Position numbers and translations under genes: made by a program
Part shown: positions 1-6,376 of the stretch, one piece after another
How the letters are laid out: the number at the start of each line of letters is the position of its first letter
Position numbering within the stretch: the stretch's first letter is position 1
From: an uncultured Collinsella sp.
GTDB lineage: Bacteria > Actinomycetota > Coriobacteriia > Coriobacteriales > Coriobacteriaceae
Reading direction: 5' to 3'
Assembly (NCBI GenBank): GCA_900551655.1
Contig: URWM01000052.1
Location: forward strand, 1 to 8,389
Length of the DNA: 8,389 nt
Notes under the pieces: generated by a model
What the model saw: only the letters and a program-made list of their open reading frames with translations
What the model was told of the DNA's origin: nothing
The model's database searches: none

Positions 1-5
1 AGCCT

Positions 6-38
6 TCGTCGGCAGCGTCAGATGTGTATAAGAGACAG
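6..38 (+). other. Nextera (Tn5) read-1 adapter at contig start
   Basis: These 33 bases match the Illumina Nextera read-1 transposase adapter, starting TCGTCGGCAGCGTC and ending with the 19-base mosaic end AGATGTGTATAAGAGACAG (20-38). They are library sequence, not genome. The five bases before it (1-5, AGCCT) may be the tail of an index, which is inferred from the adapter layout. Genomic sequence begins at about base 39. Confidence 0.97.
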
Positions 39-96
39 ACCCTCCCTCGACAACCAAAGCGGGACCAGCAACCCCACGACCAAAGGCCCAAATAAC

Positions 97-215
97 AAGT
101 GAGTAGACTTTACGCGACCTGCAGAGCACACCCAAAACCGCCACCCCTGTGACCTGCGGTTTTACTAGAGCAGATGCGCTTTGTGCTCGTCTTGCATCAA
201 AAAGTCTACTCACTT
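97..215. repeat. Nested inverted-repeat element, 119 bp
   Basis: A perfect 15-base inverted repeat, AAGTGAGTAGACTTT at 97-111 and its reverse complement at 201-215, encloses two further dyads: GAGCACA 124-130 with TGTGCTC 182-188, and AAAACCGC 134-141 with GCGGTTTT 156-163. The three dyads are strictly nested, so one strand could fold into a long interrupted hairpin. It lies about 100 bases downstream of the HAD gene stop and contains no credible ORF. It could be a miniature inverted-repeat or REP-like element, a structured RNA, or a transcription end structure. It has no coding capacity for a transposase, and the family was not recognised with certainty. Confidence 0.7.
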
Positions 216-261
216 AGTCCGAATCGAAGCCAAACGGATCCAAATAGATGACAAATTAAGC

Positions 262-309
262 CAATCCGCAGCAAAAGACGCGTGAATCAGTGCTTCTCGC
301 GGCGGATTG
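262..309 (-). terminator. Weak dyad after the HAD gene, possible terminator
   Basis: CAATCCGC at 262-269 is the exact reverse complement of GCGGATTG at 302-309, with a 32-base loop. On the minus strand it begins three bases after the HAD stop codon and is followed by GCTTAATTTG. The loop is long and the T-tract broken, so this is at best a weak terminator. The rest of 216-312 shows nothing else. Confidence 0.3.
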
Positions 310-312
310 ACA

Positions 313-942
313 CTACCAAGCGGCCAAAATGTCGGACAGGTTGTCGATGACAACGTCGGCGGCGGACTGGTCCAGGTTAACGCCCTCGTGCGGACGCAGC
401 GCCAGGACGCGGGCGCCGGAGCGCTTGCCGGCCTCGATCCCCAAAGGCGAATCCTCGATAACCAGGCACTCGGCAGGCTCCACCCCCAGCGCCTCCATGG
501 CACGCAGGTAGATCTCGGGGTCGGGCTTAAACGCACTGCACTCGTGGCCGCTGATGGTGTAGTCCAGCACGTCGGCGATACCGGCAATTTCCACCAGCTC
601 GTCAATGAGCTCGCGATAGGACGAGCTCGCGATGGCGCACTTAACGCCGCGCTCGTGCAGCTCACGCATCACCGGCTCCGTCTGCCCGTTGAGAAGCTCG
701 GCATACGGAACGGGGTGGTCCGGGCTGTAGACCTGCTTGTACTCTACGCGCAGGCGCTCGCGCAGCTCAACATCGTCGGGCACCAGCGCCTCCCAAATGG
801 CAGGCTCGTTAGACCCCGAAAGATCGGGAATCTCGTCAAAGTGGAACCCCTTCTCTTCCATAAACGCCACGCGGCGACGGTTGTAGAACCACTCGGTATC
901 GACCAGCACGCCGTCCATGTCAAACAGCACTGCCTTGATCAT
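313..942 (-). CDS. HAD-family hydrolase, beta-phosphoglucomutase-like (subfamily IA)
   Basis: A 209-residue cytosolic protein with all four HAD motifs: motif I DMDGVLVD (nucleophile D8, acid/base D10), motif II Ser around 106-108 (AIASSS), motif III Lys139 (FKPDPEIY) and motif IV E163-D164 (VIEDSPLGIEAG). A helical cap of roughly residues 15-90 sits between motifs I and II, as in class I HAD sugar-phosphate phosphatases and beta-phosphoglucomutases. The substrate is not predictable; a sugar phosphate or phosphoglycolate-like compound is typical of the family. The frame runs further upstream to 1074, but GGGAGGAG lies directly before ATG 948, which is too close to use. The same site is six bases from ATG 942, so 942 is the likely start. 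The gene lies beyond the strong terminator of the deglycase/PTS transcript (1037-1068), so it probably has its own promoter and may not belong to the pathway. Confidence 0.9.
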   Translation of the reverse strand: MIKAVLFDMDGVLVDTEWFYNRRRVAFMEEKGFHFDEIPDLSGSNEPAIWEALVPDDVELRERLRVEYKQVYSPDHPVPYAELLNGQTEPVMRELHERGVKCAIASSSYRELIDELVEIAGIADVLDYTISGHECSAFKPDPEIYLRAMEALGVEPAECLVIEDSPLGIEAGKRSGARVLALRPHEGVNLDQSAADVVIDNLSDILAAW

Positions 943-956
943 ACGCATCTCCTCCC

Positions 957-991
957 ACCTGCCAAAAAGGGACAGGTTTATTTTGGTAGGT
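957..991 (-). repeat. 35-bp palindromic intergenic repeat, copy 1
   Basis: The outer arms ACCTGCCA (957-964) and TGGTAGGT (984-991) are complementary apart from one G-T pair and enclose AAAAGGGACAGGTTTATTT. Its reverse complement matches 8333-8367 at 30 of 35 positions. On the minus strand it ends immediately before the Shine-Dalgarno site of the HAD gene, so it would form a hairpin in that leader. No clear promoter for the HAD gene was found in 943-1036. Confidence 0.75.
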
Positions 992-1036
992 TTTATCTGG
1001 GATTTTATGACGCGACAGACACGCCCTCCCCAGAGC

Positions 1037-1068
1037 AAAAAAGGGGACGGGGCGCAAACCCCATCCCC
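1037..1068 (-). terminator. Strong rho-independent terminator of the PTS/deglycase transcript
   Basis: On the minus strand GGGGATGGGG (1068-1059) pairs with CCCCGTCCCC (1052-1043) through ten base pairs including one G-T, with a six-base loop TTTGCG, followed directly by six T residues (1042-1037). It lies 34 bases after the stop of the SIS gene at 1103. This is a classic intrinsic terminator and separates the deglycase/PTS genes from the HAD gene. Confidence 0.93.
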
Positions 1069-1102
1069 TCTCAATCAACCCGTAAGGTCTACTTACTTGT
1101 GA

Positions 1103-2086
1103 TTAGTAGGAAAGCTTCCACATGTAGCGACGCATGGTCAGCGGGTGCTGACGGGCCTCGGCGATCTGGTTGCCGTACTCACGCATAACGGCGAGGTGCA
1201 GCAGCGGGTTGAAGTAGGTGATGACGCTCGCGGGCACGGCGTCAGCCAGGCCGTAGTCCTTGGAGTCGATCAGAGCGACCTTGGCGCCCATGCGCTCAAG
1301 GAAGGTGAGGGCGCGGGCGTCCATCGGACGGGTGGCACCATCGGACATGAAGAAGACGTAGGGCTTACCCTCGGTGGAAACCTCGAACGGGCCGTGGAAG
1401 TACTCGCCGGTGTTGTAGGCGGCGGCGTCGATCCACTGCATCTCGGTGAACAGGAAGGCGGCGTGAGAATAAGCCATCTTCTCGGAGGCACCGGAAGCCA
1501 TGAAGTAGATCATCTTGTCGTCCTTGAAGTCCTCGGCGAACTTCTTGGCGAGCTTCTTGCAGTGCTGAGCGGCGTTCTCGCAGAGCTCGAAGACGTTGGT
1601 GAGGCCGGTGATCATGTCCTCGTAGTGGTCATAGCCCTCGGTCTGCTGAAGGATCTCGACAGCAAGAGCGATGGCGTAGCCGGGCTTCTCGCACTTGGCA
1701 GCGAAGTTGGCGTGGAAGCCGTGAACGATGACGTAGTCAGCGTCGACGGTCAGAGCGGAGCCAGCCTTGTTGGTGAGGGAGACGACCGGGCAGTTGTGCT
1801 TCTTGGCGGTCTTGTTGGCCTCGACGGTCTCGGGCGTGGAGCCACCGAGGGAGCAGGTGATCACGAAGGTGTGCTCGTTGACCCAGGAGGGCGTGTCGTA
1901 GTTGAACTCGTTAGCGGTGAAGATCTGAACGTTCAGCTTGTCCGTGTTGTTGGCCAGGAAGTACTTGGCGGGGTAAAGGTCGGACATGGAAGCGCCGCAG
2001 CCGACGAAGGCGACGCTGTGGATCTCGTGGTTGGACAGGACGTCAGCGACGATCTGCTTAGGGAGGTTAAGGTCGATCTCGTACAT
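1103..2086 (-). CDS. SIS-domain sugar isomerase, probable fructosamine-6-phosphate deglycase 1
   Basis: A 327-residue soluble protein with two SIS (sugar isomerase) domains, about residues 20-150 and 180-325. Visible motifs are VGCGASMSD (28-36), the phosphosugar-binding Ser/Thr loop SLGGSTPET (79-87) and the active-site segment GEYFHGPFE (227-235, with E228, H231 and E235). The C-terminus TMRRYMWKLSY resembles that of deglycase 2. This family (FrlB/GfrE/GfrF-like) cleaves fructosamine 6-phosphates to a hexose 6-phosphate and a free amino acid; GlmS-type isomerases and AgaS are relatives. The start is taken at 2086, where AAAGGA lies nine bases upstream; ATG 2095 overlaps that site. The gene follows the PTS IID gene after a 199-base gap with two hairpins and ends at the strong terminator 1037-1068, so it is probably the last gene of the PTS operon. 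The domain assignment is firm; the deglycase role rests on context and family resemblance. Confidence 0.9.
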   Translation of the reverse strand: MYEIDLNLPKQIVADVLSNHEIHSVAFVGCGASMSDLYPAKYFLANNTDKLNVQIFTANEFNYDTPSWVNEHTFVITCSLGGSTPETVEANKTAKKHNCPVVSLTNKAGSALTVDADYVIVHGFHANFAAKCEKPGYAIALAVEILQQTEGYDHYEDMITGLTNVFELCENAAQHCKKLAKKFAEDFKDDKMIYFMASGASEKMAYSHAAFLFTEMQWIDAAAYNTGEYFHGPFEVSTEGKPYVFFMSDGATRPMDARALTFLERMGAKVALIDSKDYGLADAVPASVITYFNPLLHLAVMREYGNQIAEARQHPLTMRRYMWKLSY

Positions 2087-2179
2087 CTGACACATTCCTT
2101 TCGATTTTTTGCGGCGCCACATTGCCGGACGCTCGCAGGGTTACCGTGATATGAGCCGAGTCGCCGGCCCGTTGAGGAT

Positions 2180-2206
2180 GTGACAAAGGGACTGTCCCTT
2201 TGACAC
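2180..2206. repeat. GGGAC-type palindrome between IID and deglycase 1 genes
   Basis: CAAAGGGAC (2184-2192) and GTCCCTTTG (2194-2202) are exact complements around a single T at 2193. After one mismatch, GTG 2180-2182 pairs with CAC 2204-2206. It is a near-perfect palindrome of the same GGGAC flavour as 957-991, 6283-6293 and 8333-8367, probably a small dispersed intergenic repeat. It contains no T-tract and is not a terminator. Confidence 0.65.
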
Positions 2207-2220
2207 GTTCAGGGATGGAA

Positions 2221-2251
2221 GCCTGCCTGGGGTATGGGATGCCAGGCAGGC
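2221..2251 (-). promoter_or_regulatory. Intra-operon hairpin downstream of PTS IID gene
   Basis: GCCTGCCTGG (2221-2230) is the exact reverse complement of CCAGGCAGGC (2242-2251), with an 11-base loop. On the minus strand it starts 34 bases after the IID stop and lacks a following T-run. By analogy with other PTS operons it may protect the upstream PTS mRNA from 3' decay, or lower expression of the SIS gene relative to the transporter. That function is an inference. Confidence 0.6.
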
Positions 2252-2285
2252 CCCCGGGGGAAAGCGGTTAGACGCTTGGTCGCGA

Positions 2286-3119
2286 CTAGGCCAGGATGCC
2301 GACCGCGGAAAGGGCGATGCCGCCCACGATGGCGATCACGAGAAGCCAACCGGTGTTGACGTTCTTCTTGATGAGCCAGTACATAAGGCCGGTGAGGCCA
2401 AGGGAGATCATCTGGGGCATCATGCCGTCCAGGATGTCCTGAATCACGACGGTGCCGTCAGCGAACTGCAGCGGGGTGGTGGCGCCGATCAGCGTAGCGA
2501 TCATGCCGCCCACGGACATAAGACCCACGATGCCGCAGACATACATGAGCTTCTCCATGAGGTCGCCGCCCTGAAGCTTGCTCAGGTACTCGTGGCCGCC
2601 CTGATAGCCCATCTTAGCTGCGAACCAAGTGATCAGCACGGAGGGGACGATGGAGATGAGCATGGCCAGGATCGGGCCCATGATGGAGCCCTGCTGAGCC
2701 AGCTGAACGCCCAGGCCAAAGGCGATAACGCGGATGGTGCCCTGGAAGAAGGAGTCACCGATGCCGGAAAGCGGACCCATGAGGGAGGTCTTGACCGCGT
2801 TGATCGAATCGGGGTCGAAGTTCTCGGGATCCTTGGCGTACTCCTCCTCCATGGAGGCGGAGAGGCCCAGGATGAAAGCGCTCGTCTGCGGGGTGCAGTT
2901 GTAGAACGCCATGTGACGGTGGTAAGCCTCTTTCTTAGCAGCGAGCTGCTTGGGATCGGACTCATCCGGATAGAGGCGATCGAGCGTGGGAACCATGCCG
3001 TAGAGGAAGCCCATGTTCATCTGACGCTCGTAGTTCCAAGAGGCCTGGATGGCCCAGGAGCGCCAGAAGAACTGGCTGACCTTCTTGTTCAGGGACACGT
3101 CCTTGGTTGCGGTTGCCAT
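2286..3119 (-). CDS. PTS mannose/fructose/sorbose-family EIID subunit
   Basis: A 277-residue protein, the usual length for the family. It is one of the two membrane subunits that form the sugar channel with EIIC and move the substrate while it is phosphorylated by EIIB. Family hallmarks are SWNYERQMNMGFLYGMVP near residues 27-44, the His/Asn-rich HRHMAFYNCTPQTSAFILG (67-85) and KTSLMGPLSGIGDSFFQG (110-127). Hydrophobic segments lie around 130-170 and 190-212, and a C-terminal one at 256-276 ends the chain. The upstream in-frame extension to 3236 overlaps the IIC gene and is discarded: AAGGAGG stands eight bases before ATG 3119 and overlaps the IIC stop codon. The gap to the IIC gene is only 13 bases, so the two are translationally close. 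It is the third gene of the PTS operon. Confidence 0.95.
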   Translation of the reverse strand: MATATKDVSLNKKVSQFFWRSWAIQASWNYERQMNMGFLYGMVPTLDRLYPDESDPKQLAAKKEAYHRHMAFYNCTPQTSAFILGLSASMEEEYAKDPENFDPDSINAVKTSLMGPLSGIGDSFFQGTIRVIAFGLGVQLAQQGSIMGPILAMLISIVPSVLITWFAAKMGYQGGHEYLSKLQGGDLMEKLMYVCGIVGLMSVGGMIATLIGATTPLQFADGTVVIQDILDGMMPQMISLGLTGLMYWLIKKNVNTGWLLVIAIVGGIALSAVGILA

Positions 3120-3132
3120 AGTGTGTTCCTCC

Positions 3133-3927
3133 TTAGTCTTCGTCGTCTTCGAGCGGATCGTAGTCGGAATCGACACCGGCGGCTGCATGGGAACCGTTGA
3201 ACTTGAAGCCCATGAAGACGACAGCCAGGCACACACCGATCAGAGCGACCGCGATGACGGACAGGTTGAGGTAAGCGGCGAGCAGGAAACCGATGAACAG
3301 GAACGGAGTCATACCCTTCTTGATCATCATGGTGAGCAGCAGGGCCAAGCCGTAGGCGGTCATGATCTTGGTCGAAACGTTAAGACCGGTGGACAGCCAC
3401 TCGGGAACCATGTTGACGATGGCCTGAACCAGGTCGGTGCCAACAAAGACGGCGAGGAAGATCGGCAGGAAGTACATGACGGCGTACAGACCGGAGCCGG
3501 CGCAGATGTGCATACGGTAGGCGGTCTTGAAGTTACCGTTATCGATCGCGTTATCGGCCACATGGGTGAGGGCGGCGATGATGGAACGGAACACGATGCC
3601 GAGGAGCTGACCCAGGACGGCGACCGGGATGGCGATCGTCATGGCGGTCTCGGCGGAAGCATCGGTCAGGCACGCAAAGGCAGCGGCCACGATGCCGCCC
3701 AGGACCATATCGGGCGGAACGGCGGCGCCGACCTGCACCAGGCCCATGGACACGAGCTCGACGGCGGCACCGACGGCAAGGCCGGTGGGCACATCGCCCA
3801 GCAGCAGACCGACGAGCGTAGCGCCAATGAGGGGCTGCTCGAAGTTAAGACGACCGAGCAGGCGGGAGTCCCACATGCAGAACACGCCGACGAGGCCGAC
3901 GAGCACCGCACTGATGAACGTATTCAT
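3133..3927 (-). CDS. PTS mannose/fructose/sorbose-family EIIC subunit
   Basis: A 264-residue integral membrane protein, the channel partner of EIID. The conserved stretch around residues 31-73 (QPLIGATLVGLLLGDVPTGL followed by GAAVELVSMGLVQVGAAVPP) is diagnostic of the mannose-family EIIC. Further hydrophobic segments lie near 1-20, 75-115, 145-175, 190-215 and 218-240. The chain ends in a hydrophilic, strongly acidic tail (about 247-264, ending DPLEDDED), which should face the cytoplasm. The start is supported by AAAGGAG six bases before ATG 3927. It lies 36 bases after the IIAB gene and 13 bases before the IID gene, so co-transcription is very likely. The exact sugar specificity cannot be read from the sequence. 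Confidence 0.95.
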   Translation of the reverse strand: MNTFISAVLVGLVGVFCMWDSRLLGRLNFEQPLIGATLVGLLLGDVPTGLAVGAAVELVSMGLVQVGAAVPPDMVLGGIVAAAFACLTDASAETAMTIAIPVAVLGQLLGIVFRSIIAALTHVADNAIDNGNFKTAYRMHICAGSGLYAVMYFLPIFLAVFVGTDLVQAIVNMVPEWLSTGLNVSTKIMTAYGLALLLTMMIKKGMTPFLFIGFLLAAYLNLSVIAVALIGVCLAVVFMGFKFNGSHAAAGVDSDYDPLEDDED

Positions 3928-3963
3928 ACCCTTCTCCTTTCAGTCAGGCAAAAGCCTGGTTGA

Positions 3964-4887
3964 TTACAGCTTGGCGTCGATGTCGACGCTCTGATACGTA
4001 GGGGTCTGCTGGACGTAGAGCTTGATGCCCATGTCGAGCAGCTGGTTGACGTCGGCCTTCTGGGTGGCGTCGAGGAAGACGGAGCTGTCCTTGCCGCCGA
4101 CCTGCTCGGCACCGTCGTGGTTGGCGGTGGCGCCCAGGTTGATGGCGTCGAGCTTGTAGCCCTTGCAGAACTGCAGCATCTCGGCGGTGTTGCCAAAGAC
4201 GAACATGACGCGCTCGCCGAGGGTGTTGAGCTTGTCCATCTTGGCGAGGGCGCGCTCGACGGTGAAGACGTTCAGGCGCACGCCCTGGGGCTTGGCCAGC
4301 TTAAGAGCGCCCTTCTTGATGTCATCGTTGGCGGCAGCGTTGTCGACGACGATGATGCGCTCGGCCTGGACCTTGGTGGTCCAGGTAAAGACGACCTGGC
4401 CGTGCAGCAGACGGTAGTCAAGACGTGCGAGGACGATCTTGGCGGGACCGGAGCTGTGACGGGGCGCCTTGGCCTTCTTGGTGGGAGCCGCGGCAGCCTC
4501 GACCGGTGCGTTGGGGTTGGTCAGACCGGTGCGGGCCTCGTTGATGAGGGCTGCGAGCTCGGCGCCCTTGACGGGGACGGGGCTCATAGCGAGCGTGAGC
4601 GCCAGCGGGATGTTGAAACCGCTGACAACCGTGAACTTCGTGCCGTTCTTGGAAAGCTCGACCATGTTGTTGTTGACCGAGCTGCCGAGCATATCGGTCA
4701 GCACATAGACGGTGTCGTCCGCGTTGAACGTGGCGATCATAGCCTCAACCTTATTGGTGATGGGCTCCTTGTCGTCACGAGCAAGCGACACGACGTGGAC
4801 GTTCGACACGTCGCCGAGAACCATCTCGAGCGTGTCTTTGGCGCCTGCGGCCAGGCCGCCATGAGATGCGAGAATGATCTGATTCAT
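3964..4887 (-). CDS. PTS mannose-family EIIA-EIIB fusion protein
   Basis: A 307-residue cytosolic phosphotransfer protein. EIIA occupies roughly residues 1-120, with phosphoacceptor His9 in ILASHGGLA and the conserved Asp65 in LTDMLGSS. A flexible Ala/Pro/Lys linker at about 122-148 joins it to EIIB at about 149-307, with phosphoacceptor His162 in RLDYRLLHGQVV. HPr would phosphorylate His9, which passes phosphate to His162 and then to the sugar at the IIC/IID channel. The order is as in E. coli ManX (IIAB); the Salmonella gfr system has separate IIA and IIB genes. GGAGG lies seven bases before ATG 4887, inside a purine-rich AAAAGGAGGAGG. It is the first gene of the PTS operon, with a TATAAT box 27 bases upstream of the start codon. 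Confidence 0.95.
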   Translation of the reverse strand: MNQIILASHGGLAAGAKDTLEMVLGDVSNVHVVSLARDDKEPITNKVEAMIATFNADDTVYVLTDMLGSSVNNNMVELSKNGTKFTVVSGFNIPLALTLAMSPVPVKGAELAALINEARTGLTNPNAPVEAAAAPTKKAKAPRHSSGPAKIVLARLDYRLLHGQVVFTWTTKVQAERIIVVDNAAANDDIKKGALKLAKPQGVRLNVFTVERALAKMDKLNTLGERVMFVFGNTAEMLQFCKGYKLDAINLGATANHDGAEQVGGKDSSVFLDATQKADVNQLLDMGIKLYVQQTPTYQSVDIDAKL

Positions 4888-4903
4888 CTTGCCTCCTCCT
4901 TTT

Positions 4904-4920
4904 CGTTATGGTCATTATAA
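4904..4920 (-). promoter_or_regulatory. PTS operon promoter -10 with overlapping probable operator
   Basis: On the minus strand a perfect TATAAT (4919-4914) is followed by GACCATAACG. No TTGACA-like -35 is seen at 15-19 bases spacing, which suggests activator dependence. The 17-base plus-strand string CGTTATGGTCATTATAA matches 6194-6210 in front of the exporter gene at 14 positions. It also has dyad symmetry (CGTTAT 4904-4909, ATAACG 4917-4922). Because it covers the -10 and the expected transcription start, it fits a repressor operator. The promoter is well supported; the operator role is inferred. Confidence 0.55.
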
Positions 4921-4957
4921 CGTCTTATACGTTGCCTATATTGCTAATTAGTATAAA

Positions 4958-4992
4958 GACCGTTCGCGGGTGAAAATCGACCGTTGACGGGT
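4958..4992. promoter_or_regulatory. Direct repeats spaced 21 bp upstream of PTS promoter
   Basis: GACCGTTCGCGGGT (4958-4971) and GACCGTTGACGGGT (4979-4992) agree at 12 of 14 positions. They are offset by 21 bases, two helical turns, so the same DNA face is presented twice. They lie about 39-78 bases upstream of the TATAAT box of the PTS operon, where an activator would bind. No protein is assigned. The remainder of 4993-5070, between this site and the exporter stop, shows no terminator or gene. Confidence 0.45.
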
Positions 4993-5070
4993 TTAACGTA
5001 CTTGAAACGTTGGAGCTGGGTTGGCCGGCGCTGGCTGGATAACCCCAGGTCGGACGCCGCGCGCAATCCC

Positions 5071-6153
5071 CTATCGCACGAAGTACCAGGGGCTTTCCTG
5101 CACGGTGGGCTCCAGCGCAATGCCCGTGCGCTCGCGGAACAGGTCCATGTCCTGCGATTTCTCCGTCCACCACGCGTTGGGCTTAAAGGTCATGCTCTCG
5201 ACAATACGTTTGACAATGGCGCTGTTGCGCAGCTTGGAAAAGTCGGTGTTCATGATCACGATGGAGGCGAGCACCAGCACAATGCCCAGGACCTTGATTG
5301 CGCCGGCGGACTCGGCATAGATGCCAATACCGACCAGAACGGTCGCCACGGTTTCGAACGAAGCCACGACCGGCACCTTCGACGTCTCAAGATCCATCGA
5401 AAGGCCCTGCATATAGAAGATGTACGCAAGAGCCGTCGGAATAAAGCCAAAGCCCGCGAACAGCAGAATGAGGTGCGGGGACATTGCCGCGGCCACATCG
5501 GACCACGGAGCAGAAAGCACAGCCATAAAGCATCCGCCAAAGACAAAGCCCCAAAACGTCACCGCCAGCGGATGCAGCGTCTTGGTGGCCATGCGGCTAA
5601 ACACAGCCAGCAGCGCACCGCAAAGTCCGGCGATCACACCCGAAGCGACGCCCCAAGTCGAGAAATGGAAACCGGACAGGTCGCCGCTCGTCACCGCGAG
5701 CACGCAACCCACAATGTTAAAGATGATGGCGACGAGCTTGTTGGGGGTCACGCCCTCGCGATAAAGCACGCGGCCGAGCATGACGCCAAACACCGGCGAG
5801 GTATAGAGCAGCACCGAGGCCGTGGACATGCCCACCTCGCCCATGCACTCGTAATAGCAGGTGTTGGCGACGGCCAAACCGACGATACCGACAAGTGCGC
5901 AGGGGACGAGCTCTTTAGGACTTGCCTTGAACAGTGCCATGGGACCCGAGGCTTTTCCCTCACGAGCACCTCCCTGGCAGCCCATGAATACCAAAACCGG
6001 AGCCATCAAGACGGCACCCGACAACAGGCGAAAGGCCGCCATGCTCTGAGACGAAACGCCCAGGGCGGATATTCCGTTAACAAAGATGCCGATGGTTCCC
6101 CACATGAGGGCGGCGATCAGCACCAACGCATAGCCCATATTGCTTCTCTTCAA
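5071..6153 (-). CDS. EamA/DMT-family transporter with C-terminal tail
   Basis: A membrane protein of the drug/metabolite transporter superfamily with about ten hydrophobic segments in two EamA repeats. The first repeat covers roughly residues 6-150, starting YALVLIAALMWGTIGIFV; the second covers about 165-300 and contains the family-typical PVVASFETVATVLVGIGIYAE pattern. After the last membrane segment (ending near VIMNTDFS) a hydrophilic tail of about 55 residues follows, longer than usual. The frame opens at ATG 6189, but that codon has no ribosome site. AAGGAGG at 6165-6159 lies five bases before TTG 6153, so a TTG start giving 360 residues is preferred. ATG 6138 is a less likely alternative. 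DMT proteins commonly export amino acids or small metabolites; placed between a deglycase gene and the PTS operon, export of the freed amino acid is a reasonable guess. The substrate cannot be read from sequence. Confidence 0.85.
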   Translation of the reverse strand: MKRSNMGYALVLIAALMWGTIGIFVNGISALGVSSQSMAAFRLLSGAVLMAPVLVFMGCQGGAREGKASGPMALFKASPKELVPCALVGIVGLAVANTCYYECMGEVGMSTASVLLYTSPVFGVMLGRVLYREGVTPNKLVAIIFNIVGCVLAVTSGDLSGFHFSTWGVASGVIAGLCGALLAVFSRMATKTLHPLAVTFWGFVFGGCFMAVLSAPWSDVAAAMSPHLILLFAGFGFIPTALAYIFYMQGLSMDLETSKVPVVASFETVATVLVGIGIYAESAGAIKVLGIVLVLASIVIMNTDFSKLRNSAIVKRIVESMTFKPNAWWTEKSQDMDLFRERTGIALEPTVQESPWYFVR

Positions 6154-6193
6154 CGCAGCCTCCTTGGTTCTGTTTCCAATATGTTTCATGCTA

Positions 6194-6221
6194 CGTTATA
6201 GTCGTTATATACATTTTTCAA
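6194..6221 (-). promoter_or_regulatory. Probable exporter promoter with shared operator motif
   Basis: On the minus strand TTGAAA (6221-6216) precedes TATAAC (6200-6195) by 15 bases. A second TATAAC begins nine bases earlier (6209-6204), inside the direct repeat TATAACGAC TATAACG. The 17 bases 6194-6210 match the PTS promoter site 4904-4920 at 14 positions. A transcript starting just after this box would leave almost no leader for ATG 6189 but about 35 bases for TTG 6153, which supports the TTG start. Confidence 0.45.
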
Positions 6222-6250
6222 GGCACAAATCGGCGAACGGGAAAACTCTT

Positions 6251-6293
6251 GACACAGGAAGTGTCGCAGGTGCCGGCAGAAAGGGAACGTCCC
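6251..6293. repeat. Small hairpins incl. GGGA-ACG-TCCC palindrome
   Basis: GACAC 6251-6255 and GTGTC 6261-6265 form a five-base stem. GGGA 6283-6286 and TCCC 6290-6293 flank ACG and belong to the GGGAC-type palindromes seen elsewhere in the window. Both lie in the 223 bases between the exporter and deglycase 2 genes. No T-tract makes either a terminator. Confidence 0.4.
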
Positions 6294-6309
6294 CAAGTGC
6301 CGCTCTAGC

Positions 6310-6376
6310 AGTTGCGGTGAAATAGTTCTCAAACAGAGGCTTCACGCTCCCAAACAGGAACTATTCCACCGCAACT
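6310..6376. repeat. 67-bp long-stem inverted-repeat element
   Basis: AGTTGCGGTGAAATAGTTC (6310-6328) and GAACTATTCCACCGCAACT (6358-6376) are complementary at 18 of 19 positions. The 29-base loop carries CAAACAG at both of its ends (6330-6336 and 6351-6357). A nine-base string GCCGCTCTA occurs on both sides (6299-6307 and 6400-6408). On the minus strand the stem begins 36 bases after the deglycase 2 stop and could end or protect that transcript, but no T-run follows. It may be a dispersed palindromic repeat or a MITE-like unit. Confidence 0.75.

Noticed and set aside
943..1074. Upstream extension of the HAD protein to ATG 1074
   Set aside because: It would cross the palindromic repeat and run up to the terminator region, lacks HAD-like sequence, and a strong ribosome site fits ATG 942.
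2221..2251. Rho-independent terminator after the IID gene
   Set aside because: The stem is strong but no T-run follows on the minus strand.
3120..3236. Upstream extension of the IID protein to ATG 3236
   Set aside because: It overlaps the end of the IIC gene in another frame; the strong AAGGAGG before ATG 3119 decides the start.
4888..4960. Sigma-54 promoter, as used by gfr and lev-type mannose PTS operons
   Set aside because: No GG-N10-GC type -24/-12 pair was seen, whereas a TATAAT box is present and no LevR/GfrR-like activator is in the window.
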